Shown here: positions 17,306 to 28,479 of the stretch, piece after piece | Layout: each line of letters starts with the position of its first letter | Numbering within the stretch: the first letter of the stretch is position 1 | DNA from: Saccoglossus kowalevskii | Lineage: Eukaryota; Hemichordata; Enteropneusta; Harrimaniidae | Assembly (NCBI RefSeq): GCF_000003605.2 | Contig: NW_003119932.1 | Span: 145,098 to 176,219 of the forward strand | Reading direction: 5' to 3' | Length of the DNA: 31,122 nt | Notes under the pieces: model-generated | What the model saw: only the letters and a program-made list of their open reading frames with translations | Database searches by the model: none | Told to the model about the DNA's origin: nothing | Translations under genes and position numbers: made by a program

Positions 17306-18576
17306 TATAATGTGTTGTAATTGCCATTTACACTCCCACTCTAGCCTACAAGCCATAATGATGTGTTGTAGTTGCCGTTTACACTCTAGCCTACAAGCCG
17401 TAATGATGAGTTGTAGTTGCCGTTTACACTCTAGCCTACAAGCCGTAATGATGAGTTGTAGTTGCCGTTTACACTCTAGCCTACAAGCCATAATGATGTG
17501 TTGTAGTTGCCGTTTACACTCTAGCATACAAGCCGTAATGATGAGTTGTATTTGTCGTTTACACTCTAGCCTACAAGCCATAATGATGTGTTGTAGTTGC
17601 CGTTTACACTCTAGCCTACAAGCCGTAATGATGAGTTGTAGTTGCCGTTTACACTCTAGCCTACAAGCCATAATGATGTGTTGTAGTTGCCGTTTACACT
17701 CTAGCATACAAGCCATAATGATGTGTTATAGTTGCCGTTTACACTCTAGCATACAAGCCATAATGATGTGTTGTAGTTGCCGTTTACACTCTAGCCTACA
17801 AGCCGTAATGATGAGTTGTAGTTGCCGTTTACACTCTAGCCTACAAGCCATAATGATGTGTTGTAGTTGCCGTTTACACTCCCACTCTAGCCTACAAGCC
17901 ATAATGATGAGTTATAGTTGCCGTTTACACTCTAGCCTACAAGCCATAATGATGTGTTGTAGTTGCCGTTTACACTCCCACTCTAGCCTACAAGCCATAA
18001 TGATGTGTTGTAGTTGCCGTTTACACTCTAGCCTACAAGCCATAATGATGTGTTGTAGTTGCCGTTTACACTCTAGCCTACAAGCCATAATGATGTGTTG
18101 TAGTTGCCGTTTACACTCTAGCCTACAAGCCATAATGATGTGTTGTAGTTGCCGTTTACACTCCCACTCTAGCCTACAAGCCATAATGATGTGTTGTAGT
18201 TGCCGTTTACACTCTAGCCTACAAGCCATAATGATGTGTTGTAGTTGCCGTTTACACTCTAGCCTACAAGCCATAATGATGTGTTGTAGTTGCCGTTTAC
18301 ACTCTAGCCTACAAGCCATAATGATGTGTTGTAGTTGCCGTTTACACTCTAGCCTACAAGCCATAATGATGTGTTGTAGTTGCCGTTTACACTCCCACTC
18401 TAGCCTACAAGCCATAATGATGTGTTGTAGTTGCCGTTTACACTCTAGCCTACAAGCCATAATGATGTGTTGTAGTTGCCGTTTACACTCTAGCCTACAA
18501 GCCGTAATGATGAGTTGTAGTTGCCGTTTACACTCCCACTCTAGCCTACAAGCCATAATGATGAGTTATAGTTGCC
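17306..18576 (+). repeat. 45/51-bp minisatellite, about 28 units
   Basis: 27 full units and a partial one. The basic unit is 45 bp (ATGATGTGTTGTAGTTGCCG followed by TTTACACTCTAGCCTACAAG and CCATA). Six units (1, 13, 15, 19, 24, 27) carry a 6-bp CCCACT insertion, giving 51 bp. Both lengths are multiples of three and lack stops in one frame on each strand, so the array is open in both directions. Units from about 17940 to 18480 are almost identical, while the first half varies more. Each unit has a TTGTAG...CTACAA dyad. Not a protein gene. Confidence 0.95.
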
Positions 18577-21500
18577 TTTTTCATCATAATCTCTTGTCAT
18601 TGATGTTGTATCATGGTAAATACATGTGTTAGGTCATGGTTCAGCAAGATACATGTACCTGAGATAGTTTAAGTAAACCATAGTCAAGGTCATTTAATCT
18701 GTAGACATATTGTGGTTGTCTGGCTGAGCATAGCATATGGTGGTTGTGTTGTAATGATCCGCAATGACTCTAGGCAATTGAGTATTGCTTCCTGTTTTTG
18801 ATATGTTCATAATTGTTATAAAATCAATTCTCCTTGTTCTAGTTATGAACACATACATGTAATATTAGTTGTGCATGTTTATGTTTAAGTTAGAAAAAAA
18901 TTATAAAACCGAAACCAACTGCATGTATGTGTCACTTGTAGTCATACAGAAGTACAAAGTAATGGAAGTAAAAGCTGGTACACAGTCTTATACCGGTAGT
19001 CCTGATTAATTGCCGCTGTGAATATAGGTTGTCACACTTGTTTACATTCTGTGTGGGTACACATGCGCAGTGACTTGTTGGTATGAACTGGTCATTCACA
19101 CTCAAAGATAAAAATAACAGCACTGTTCGCTGCTACATCAAATATATATTTATTTGTTCCTGTTAATGAAACAAATTATGGGCAATGTTATTGCAACAGA
19201 TCATGGGCTTGTGTTTATCAGAAATCAACATTTGTTATCACACTTTTGCATGCTGATTGACAGAAATGTAAACATATGAAGTCACAATGTAAAATATAGG
19301 AAAAAAAGGATTTTCGCTAGATTTTTTTTTTCACTGAATTTTTCAGTGAAAATTAGTGCGTTATCATGAAAGCCTGTTACGGTAATTAAAATTCTTTCAA
19401 TATTGTTTTACCTTTTCAAAAACATCTTGCAGCAAAATCAATAACAACAGATCTTACTGCAACTTGGATATCAATGCGTTCTTTGTGAAATATTATGTCT
19501 ATTCAGGGGAAACAAGATAAAAGTTAGTTTCACATGTACAATTTACAAACTGAAAAAATATGCACATTTTATTCTAATATTAATTATGTACTAGTAGAAT
19601 GTTATTTTTAAAATTATTAGGGTCTCTGGGAAGACAGTCTAATTTGAAATCATCATCATTATCTACATTGTCATAAGTGTTCGATCATACACAAACTCTT
19701 GATGCAAAGCAGTTTCTGCCATGATGTTTTCCTGCATGATTTGACCTGAAATAATGTCCTTTGACCTCATGGTCATGTTTGTTAAAATAACCAAGCAGAA
19801 TGCTGTGTTGTACAGATGCATTTCTCTGGGTATTCACGAAAGCATTCTGGTAATGCAATGTGGAAGTGAATTATTGATGGTGTGGAAAGGGAGGGGGTTA
19901 GTTGAGCATGGGCACTAAGTCAGGTGAGTACAGTATCATGATCACTGATATCATCATTGTATCTGTTTTACTTAGTTGACTATAGCGATAAGTTTGTTGG
20001 CCCATCTAACATTCCAGATTCTTTGCATGGTAGTGTAGAAACAGGTGTTTAATTTACATGGCTATCATCAATGACGTCAGTCTTTATAAATTTCTGGCAT
20101 TCTGTCCTTGATACATGTACATGTAGCTGCTGCATTATCTGTTTTAATGATACAACTAAAATAAAACATGTTACATACCTCGCTATTGGAGATAACTAGC
20201 GCAAATGACTAGCGCAAATACATAGAGATGTTAGCAATCTCTTAGCTATAGCTATCATATTAGGCTCTTCCCTTTATTGAATGTTTTAGCAAATCCACGA
20301 CTAAATATCTATATTTATTCATGTATCAATATGAGTTGTCTTTAAACCCAGTAAAAGTTTTTTAGATTCATATTGCAAAACTGCGGCTTATGTATATCCA
20401 GTACCTTTATTAATGTGTGAACTTATAGTTGCACATCCTGACAACATCTGGGTTTCCTAAAACAGCCATGATATTTCCGCAATTTTGCTTTGTTAAACTT
20501 TAATGGTAATTTCTTGCTGGCATTTCATTGGATGATATTTGTGAAATTAATTTTGTTAGTAAATTTGTAGCCTGCCAAAATCACCAGGATGTGTGACCTT
20601 TCAAATAAGGGTCATGTATTCCCTGTAGCTGGAACACTGGATTAGTATATTTGCGAGATGTGGAAAACAAAATGCTACAATGCTATACATTTTTTTCAAA
20701 AATTAGTATAGAATATATGTATACTCCATTGATTTTCTTCATGAAGACAAAGTTGGAAATCTTGTTTGTCCCCTAGTATGGTGACCCCCAAACTGTATTA
20801 CATTTTATTTGGTATTCTTGTATTGGAGTATAATTTTTTTTGCAATTAATTTTCACTTTCATGTGTATTCATTCTCACAGTTTTTCTTGATTGATCTGTC
20901 TGTGAATTACTTAATAAATATGCTAACAATGAACAAAGTAATACCGTAAGTTTCTAATTTAGGAACATTTCAATCTTTCCTGATGCCTAAATTACAGTAC
21001 AATTTAAGTTTTTGTTGTCGTTGACGCTTATTCAAACATACAATGTTTTATTGTAACTAGTGTGAATGGGAAAAATCTTCCAAAAATTACTAATTTTCTG
21101 TGTTTTTTTTAAAAGAAAAACATTAATTAATGTCAAAAGATCAAGTGCAACATTGACAAATGACTTTGGTGTTGGTAGGAATTCTTGAGTATGTTTGGCT
21201 GGCACAACTCCTGATTCCTGATTGGTTGATGACCAGCTTAGCCTATCAGGTCAAAGGACATATAGTTTCTGGTCAACTTGTGCATGGAAAAAAATGGCAG
21301 TTCACATCCAGTGTTTATATGCAGCCAAAAACATTTGTTTTCAATGAAACTAAGTTGAATTTCACTTGTGTTTCATAACAAACCAAGGAATTAATTTTTT
21401 GTTTGTTATCAAAATCATGTTTTATACTTGTCATTACCAACAAAATTAAAGCCAATACATTACATTAAAATCACTGAGTATTTTTTTTCTCACTTCGAAA

Positions 21501-22686
21501 TACTAACAATTTTTTTTTGTTGGACTGTAAACTTTTCGGATGTACGTGACCCTTTTTTTAGATTCAAACCAAGGCCTTTCACTCTTGCCTGATGCCAAAA
21601 TTAGAGTGATCCCTGAATTATAATACTTACAGTAACAAAAACTAATTTTTTGGATCAAACAAATATTTCTGTACGTTACTATATAATACACATTTGCCAG
21701 TCAGTAATAAATTGCTTTATATTAAAATATAATACATGTAAATATAAAATATATTACAAAGATATTTTTACTTTGATTGAAATGCCAAATGTATAATATT
21801 GACATTTAGCATTTGTGAATATTTCAGTTTGTCATAACTAATAGGCAACTATTGTTAATAGAATATAGCTTTTAGGGGTGCATACATTGTACTAGGATAT
21901 TTTGGCCTTCATTTCTTGTTTCATGTATACCAGTATGTTCTACGCATGTCCTTGTATGTATTATAAGCGTATTAAAAACTAATACGTATGTTATAATCTC
22001 ATGAATCCAAAACCCTGCTTTGAGATATTTATTTTTCTCATCCAGATTAATGAGTTTTCAATGTTAGAACCCTTATCATATTTCTCTGGATTTCACATGT
22101 ATCTAATCCATTTCTGGTCTGGGTCGCATAGTTCAGTTTACATCCTTAGCTGTCTTGAAATTATTAAAACCACATGGTTACATGCCTGCAGAAAAAATAC
22201 CATATTTGCAATGTTGATGTAATTTATAAAATAAAAAATGCCTTATTTCAATCATTCAGTTGACATTTCTAATTTGCTAAATCAGAAATAAAAGTTACTG
22301 GGTAATGAAAATATAAAAAAAATAAGATTACTATAAAAGATACTAGGAATTTGTTTGTTTAAATACAAGTTTTCAGGGAATATGATGATGAATCTTACAT
22401 GTATTGTGGTGTTTTAATTTTTTGATAGAGTGGACAACTTGCTATGACCAAATGTTGTTATCCAACACATACACAAATATAGCGCATCAAGGTCTACTAA
22501 AGCATTTATATTTTGCTTGAAGCTGTACAATGATGTAACCTTCTAATCCTGATTCATGATATAGAGTTAAATTGTAACTTACCTGTGTTATTGAAAATAA
22601 ATTATTAATGAACTAGTCGTGTATGTGGATGATAGATTTATTTCTAGTGTCAACTGACAATGTTGTAAATCTTTTCTGTGTTTCAG
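18577..22686. other. No gene seen; AT-rich
   Basis: Includes a perfect hairpin at 19328-19352 (11-bp arms TTTTCACTGAA/TTCAGTGAAAA, 3-base loop), a short tandem ACTAGCGCAAAT pair near 20195-20219, and scattered ACATGTA motifs. Open frames such as 21160-21378 lack recognisable domains. Probably the 5' intron of TMEM98. Confidence 0.5.
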
Positions 22687-22729
22687 AGTGTGTAACGTGG
22701 AAGATTGAAAGAAGTTGATCCATTCAGCT

Positions 22730-22866
22730 ATGGATGTAGTAGTTGCCATTGCTATTGTAGTACTTGGCATTATTTTTATAGGCTCTCTAGTTGCCTTAGT
22801 ACTGGTGTGTCGGCATAGGTATTGCCGAAGGATCAATTTCAGCCAACTAAAGGATGACGACTCCAG
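22730..22866 (+). CDS. TMEM98: TMEM98 exon with start codon and membrane anchor
   Basis: Acceptor TGTGTTTCAG at 22686, then a 43-base 5' UTR piece and ATG at 22730 with G at -3 and +4. Residues 1-46: one hydrophobic helix (about 3-26) followed by the basic, cysteine-containing CRHRYCRR that stays in the cytosol or lumen side next to the membrane. Donor CCAG|GTGGGT. Confidence 0.9.
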
Positions 22867-23324
22867 GTGGGTGCTATCAATTAATACTAGCGTTCTGTGT
22901 TTTGTGGTTGTTATTCTACTTGTACTGAAGTACAATGATTATTATGTACCAGGTATCTTATTATTTATCTAGATTTTTTAGGGGATGTTACTTCTTGCTA
23001 TTTGTGATTGAGACATATTTTTGTTCTTTATATTTTTGCCGTCATGCATACTCAATAAATTTAGTTAAGAGTTTATGAGATTCTTTGCCCCAAATTATGT
23101 GTGAATTCTACAATAAATCTATAATACTCATTTCTCATACATGTTCACTTGACATTTTGTCAATGAAATCAGATAATTCATTTGGTGCTAAAATGTCATT
23201 AATCTTATATTACTAATCTTATATCTTCTATATACATGTACAACTGGGTACAATGTACAATTATAATGGTCTAAAGGACAACAAAACTTAAAAATACATG
23301 TACAAAGTTCCAATCATTTTAACC

Positions 23325-23384
<60 letters not shown>

Positions 23385-26300
23385 TATATAAAGAACCACA
23401 TATTGGATTTTAATGAAACATAGATGCTCTGGGCTAATGTGTGGATTTGATTAGTTTTTGGTTGAAATCTGTGCATATTAATCATCTACTTTGCATGATA
23501 ATTAAACATATTTTGCTGTTCCACTGATGACTGTTCCACTGATATCTAAAGAACCACTTACTGGATTTTAATGAAACTTTTGTACATAGATTCTCTATGA
23601 CTATGCACAGGCTGATTAGTTTTGAATACAAAAATCCATGCATATTAACCACCTAATTTGTATATTAATTAGTCAATTTTTGGCTCTTCCCCTGATATCT
23701 CGAATACTAATCATCACATTTCAATGAAAATTTATACATAGATCTCTAGGACAATGCACAGATCTGCTCAGTTTTATGTTAAAATATGTTTATATTGATT
23801 ACCTAATTTGCATAATAATTCATAATTTTTTTACTAAAATGACTTTGGTGTTTTTGTTAAGAGTGGTTAACAGGTAATGCGTTGCCCAATATTACTGCTG
23901 GGAACCTTCCATGTATGATGCTTTATGATCATAGTTGTTTTATGATTGCATATTTTACCCATGTAGATTGTAATCATGCGGATATGACAATAACTATGTC
24001 ATTATTTCTGCATGTTTACACTGGACAAATGTATTGTTTACAAATATTCTGAAGGTCGATAAAATCAAGCGGATGTTTACCTCTTTTCTTCAAGGTTTGA
24101 ACTGTAAATCTAGATCCCTGCTCTTCAAGCGAAAACATTGAATACTTTTAAATGTGTACACAATGAAATTGTGTATTGTTGAAAGTTGGTTACTTCTACC
24201 TGAACTGTATTATTCTGAGAGTACAGTATCTAGTACATGTTATAAATATAGCTTATTTCGGGATACACCTTCAGAGAATAAAATCTTATGCGGGGACCGT
24301 AAAGTTTTGTAAATTTGACAATGAAATGGTCATAAAAGAACACTAAACAGCCTCATATATCTAAGACACAATGTCAGTGTCCTCATATGCCCCCAAGACT
24401 TCTACCTTCTCTGTTTACATACTTGATGTTTTTTTCCCTTCTTTGTGTGTGTCTCCATAGACATAACGTGACCTTAGTGAGGGCATCTGAGTCCAATGTA
24501 ACCCTGGAGGAATTAGGTGTTGAGCTGAGTGATGTGAATTTTACTAATCCTACTCTAGATGAAATTTTACAAGATGAAAACTGGATCGATGATGCTACGT
24601 AAGTAAAACTTAATCAATGCAAGTATTTCTGTTTACAGTGGTGCCAAAATAAACTGATCAGGACAATTTTCACCTGACCATCAATCTTCTTTGCAACATT
24701 ATGACTTTGCCTTCAAGCATTAGAAATTAATCTTACTCATTTGCATATCAGAAATCCCGCTATGTTTGATGGGTGTGTTTGAATTTGAAATGAAATTTGT
24801 GATTAAATAATAATGTGTTTCAATAAAAAATGTAGAATGCTTATATTATTAAATAATTCACTATTTTCATATTTCATGCATTTATTTCGCTAGAGATCTG
24901 ACTTTTGAAAATGGTGGATTTCCTGATTAGTTAATTTGGATACCCACTGTAATTCACTGTAATGACATGTTCACTGATTTAGATGCTCCTCGGGCATTAG
25001 CAATTTTGTGGTATTTTTTCAAAATGTACTATTTTTGTTAAATCATTTCAAGTTCTACACCCAATATATGGTAAATAATTAGAAATATCCCATGACAATA
25101 GTTGCCTTTTTGTACAAAATGTCCTAAGCTGATTTTGAAACACTTATAAACCCCTGCATGTAACTGAAATACAAGTGATCCAGGGTGCACACATTGTATT
25201 GCAGCTGTGAAAGTAGATTTATTACCTTACAATGAGTCATGTTTGTAAATATTAGTAAAGAATTAACGCCCAGTGTGTTCATCATTCACCCTTGTCCTTT
25301 TGCATTATTATTAATTAATACGTCTCATTTTTACATGTACAGTGGAGAAATTTATTTTAGATTTACCGGTAGTTGCTCTAATGCGAACCATAATTCAATG
25401 AATCGTGGCTATTTTGTTTCTCTTAACAAAAAAGAAAAAAAATACAGAAAGAAATGACTTATATGCCTACACATGTACTTTTTTATCACCTTATTATTAT
25501 AAAAATTATTCAGGTGGAATGGTAATTGTTACATTTTCTACACAGGATGAAAATAACAATGCTAATCATTTGTTTTGGTGAATTTGTTTTTGCTGTTGTC
25601 TTAGAGACTATGGATGACTTTATAAAGAAACTTTGTATATAAATAGTATAAGCCGCAAACAGTTGTGGCTTAGAGACCCCTTTCCAAATAGAAAAGAAAG
25701 CATTGACGTTCCATTCCACTGCCAAGCAATTTGATTTGGTGTACCTGCATGTAATCTACTGTGAATAACAAATCTGTACTGTGCCTGGTGAAGATGTAAC
25801 ACACATGGTTTGCTTAACCCTCCATGGAATGAAATATATGAAGCAATGTCCTGTTTCATGTCAGGGTAGTAGACTAGAGTATGTCTGTCTGTCTAGCTAG
25901 CTGTCTGTCTGTCTGCTGGTGTTGATGTATTATGTGCAGTATAACAAGTAGCATGTACTTAATGCTGACAGTAATGTCCAATCACTTGGATGGTGTACAG
26001 CTGCATCATTCAATGCCTGTCAAACAGAGCTACTTAACTCCACAGCCTCCGTGTTTCCTACTTCGGCTAATTTTCTGGTTCTTTATAAATTTATTTTCAT
26101 TACACTTGCTCCTGCCATAAGGAATGGTTTTATTTAAAGAATTTTGCAGTATTTTAACGTGTTGCGGAAATGGCATTTGATCATACAATTTTTGTATTAT
26201 CAATAAATCATGAAATAATTGAATAAATGTCACTCAGTGTGTAAGTCTAACAACAGCACATCTAATATAAGTGAATGATCTTGGGCATTGGCCTCCCTAT

Positions 26301-27074
26301 TGAGTCTGTGGCACACCCATGAAATGAGTCGATCCCAGGTTTTGAGTTCAACCACCCTAGTACTGCTCATGAGTTCAGACACAACAATCACTACAATGCC
26401 AGTGATCAGTCGACTTTTATTTCTCCCTGCACCATATTTTTGTGATGAAATCTACTTTGCATGTCTTTCTCTCTTTACAGAGGACTTATGCCACACTGTA
26501 TAGAAATTTTAAAGACATGCAAACATTTAACAGAAAGGCTTGTTGCCATCACAATGGGCAATGCTACTAACGTAAAGACGCCTGACTATCTTCAGGAAAT
26601 TGTAGTGGTGGCTAAAAGAATAAATCCCAGGTAAGACCTATATAGTGCAGTGATTAAATCTGATCAGGACAGGTTTTTTTTTACACTCTCAAAACTAAAC
26701 TTTTACACTTTTCACTTCTTTTAAATGAATTTTGTTCAATACTAAGTAAACTATTAAGGGAATACTTTTGGTTCATTAGGCACTGAATAAACAAGTAGAA
26801 TTTTAGAAGAAGAAAAAACATGGTAAAACCTGTCTAAACAGAAACCAGCGTGAACTTTTGAATGTTTTTCACAAATGAAACTTCAAGAATATCAGTTGTC
26901 CTCTCGGATTTGTTCACAAAATTAAAAAAATATCTACGTTTGCACACAAGGAAAAATTAGTCGTACAATTTTTTTCTAGTAAACCCAGTATGCTTGACAC
27001 AAGTCAAATTGCACCCACAATTGATGCATTGATACGTGTGGTGTGTACTGCTGGTAAGCTTGATATATTTATAG
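22730..27074 (+). CDS. TMEM98: TMEM98, 5' four exons, 3' end not found
   Basis: Exons 22730-22866, 24461-24598, 26481-26630 and 26980-27074, all joined in frame (phases 2, 2, 2, then 1 out). The product starts MDVVVAIAIVVLGIIFIGSL, a signal anchor that runs into LVLVCRHRYCRR, matching the N-terminus of TMEM98. Later matches are NPTLDEILQDENWIDDATGL, MPHCIEILKTC, LTERLVAITMG and IVVVAKRINP. TMEM98 (226 residues in humans) is a single-pass membrane protein of the ER and cell surface. In vertebrates it restrains self-cleavage of the transcription factor MYRF, and variants cause nanophthalmos. About 173 residues are covered here. The last 50 or so were not found before the window edge. An in-frame TGA at 22706 supports the start. 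Confidence 0.87.
23326..23830 (-). repeat. Family A tandem-core repeat with (TG)29 microsatellite
   Basis: TG repeats (23326-23383), then three cores starting at about 23383, 23541 and 23694 (period 153-158 bp), each beginning GATAT(A/C)T and containing GATTTTAATGAAAC or a variant. Read on the minus strand, a core runs GTTTCATTAAAATCCAGTAA ... GATATCAGTGGAACAGTC, the same as the core at 1-61. It lies in the TMEM98 intron 22867-24460. Confidence 0.75.
24461..24598 (+). CDS. TMEM98: TMEM98 second coding exon
   Basis: Acceptor GTCTCCATAG, donor GTAAGT. Residues 46-92. The first half is divergent (HNVTLVRASESNVTLEELGV, with two N-x-T sequons). The second half (NPTLDEILQDENWIDDA) is the conserved TMEM98 block. 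Confidence 0.88.
24599..26480 (+). other. TMEM98 intron, no features of note
   Basis: AT-rich. It contains a short GTCT/CTGT microsatellite (about 25881-25918). No exon-like frame seen. Confidence 0.6.
26481..26630 (+). CDS. TMEM98: TMEM98 third coding exon
   Basis: Acceptor CTCTTTACAG, donor GTAAGA. Residues 92-141: GLMPHCIEILKTCKHLTERL, then VAITMG and EIVVVAKRINP. This is the best conserved part of the family. Confidence 0.92.
26980..27074 (+). CDS. TMEM98: Probable TMEM98 fourth coding exon, divergent
   Basis: A good pyrimidine tract and acceptor (TTTTTTTCTAG) and a donor GTAAGT at 27075, in frame with exon 3. The residues (SKPSMLDTSQ, IDALIRVVCTAGKLDIFI) only loosely match the vertebrate segment at this place. 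A second donor (GTAAGC at 27054) lies 21 bases upstream and keeps the same phase. Confidence 0.5.
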
Positions 27075-27829
27075 GTAAGTCAGAGAAAACAAGAGTGAGA
27101 AAGGGAAAGAAATGTAAAGATCTATGAAAAAAATAGAATTCATTTTCCCATGTCGTGTTGAGATGTATATTTGTCTTAACAATAATGAATATTAAATTTG
27201 CCTTCAGTTCAGTTTCTTAAAGTGCCTTGGCTTCATGTACCAGCCATCATTGAATGTCATATTTAATATTAGCAATGATGAGAATGTTTTGAGAAATGTC
27301 TCATCAAAGCTATTATTTTTAGTACATGTATGGTAAGAAAAAGTAATCAATCATGGATTTGGAAAGTTAGTAGAAAAGGACTATCTGCATTCAAAGCCAT
27401 ACAATATATTTTGACTAATAAGATTGAGCTTATTGAAATATGTCATTAATTTTAATTTACCATGCGAACTCTTGTCTGAGTTATTAAAATGAAATGATAC
27501 TTGATAGTCTGCTTTTCTGGTGGCTGATTTTAAAATAGTCATGATATAATGCTCACTCTGCGGTCCACTGCCGTAAACAGCAACCAAGTACTGAGATCTA
27601 GTAAATGTTTAACCACAGTGGATTGTTTGGAAAGATCAGTTCAGTTTATTCCTTTAGTTCACTATGCAGTTATATTAGTTTGAGATGAATGAACTACTTC
27701 ACTACTATCTTATGCCACCCTAAAAATACACACAAACTTTGTATACTCTCTTTATACTTGGCATGTCAGACATATAGTTAAGATTTTGCAGTCCAGACAA
27801 CAATAACCTTTATTTCACTTGATAAACAT

Positions 27830-28060
27830 GTGCACGTCTATTGGTTTTGCAAATCTGATTCAAGATTGCAAAATGGCGGTCATTTTAGTGCTAAAAATTT
27901 ATCAAAATCAACTATTTCTGCTATTCCTAACCTGGATCTTGGCCATGCATGGATGGATTTGATTGAAATTTGAAACAAACATCAGACGTTATTGGACCTT
28001 GATCTACTGAATTTTGTTTTTCAAATTGGATGCAGAATGCCTGGCTGCATGGTGGCCATT
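27830..28060 (+). repeat. Dispersed repeat, family B, single copy
   Basis: Contains CAAAATGGCGGTCATTTTAG, TTTATCAAAATCAAC and GATCTTGGCCATGCATGGAT. These correspond, on the opposite strand, to the two-copy repeat at 8616-8975 with similar spacing. Confidence 0.55.
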
Positions 28061-28094
28061 TTTACCTTGACCGTATCTGTAGATGAAGGTCAAG

Positions 28095-28260
28095 GTACTG
28101 TAGAACCGAAAATTATTTGCGAAGTTTTTTTTTCATGTGGTTCGTGGCTTGGCTCTCTGCGCTAACATTAAAATGCATGAAAATTTCGTTTAGGGTTATT
28201 TTGCCACTGGGGACGCTGTTTTTTGTATTACAGCCGATGTACACTCGCATTCACATCATT
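28095..28260. repeat. Possible MITE-like dispersed repeat
   Basis: Begins GTACTGTAGAACCGAAAATT and includes TTTGCGAAG, CGTGGCTTGG, GCTAACATTAAAATGCATG and AAAATTTCG. Sequences of this pattern (ATTATTCGCG... GCGAAATTAAATGC) are common dispersed repeats in metazoans. No clear terminal repeat pair was seen. Confidence 0.35.
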
Positions 28261-28479
28261 CAAGCATTATAAAAACAAAGTATTCATTTAATGTTTTTAT
28301 TTCATTGTTAAAAAAATGTATTTGTAGTCAATAAATATTTTGTTACACAAATAGTAGTTAAAAATACTTGTCTGAAATCTGACACCTCAGCATGACAGCA
28401 CGTAAAATTCACTACGTTCAATTACCCACCATAGACTCCGGTCAGTCAAAATGACTATTTTGAACTGTAGGTATTAATC

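Noticed and set aside
17306..18576. CRISPR-like array
   Set aside because: Units are contiguous with no unique spacers, and the sequence is eukaryotic.
17310..18632. 440-codon plus-strand frame as a protein gene
   Set aside because: It is a direct result of a stop-free 45/51-bp repeat; the minus strand is open as well, and there is no promoter, signal peptide or unique domain.
21160..21378. 72-codon plus-strand frame before TMEM98
   Set aside because: Hydrophobic start but no recognisable family and no splice link to the TMEM98 exon.
22588..22935. 115-codon minus frame opposite TMEM98 exon 1
   Set aside because: It is the shadow of the TMEM98 coding exon on the other strand.
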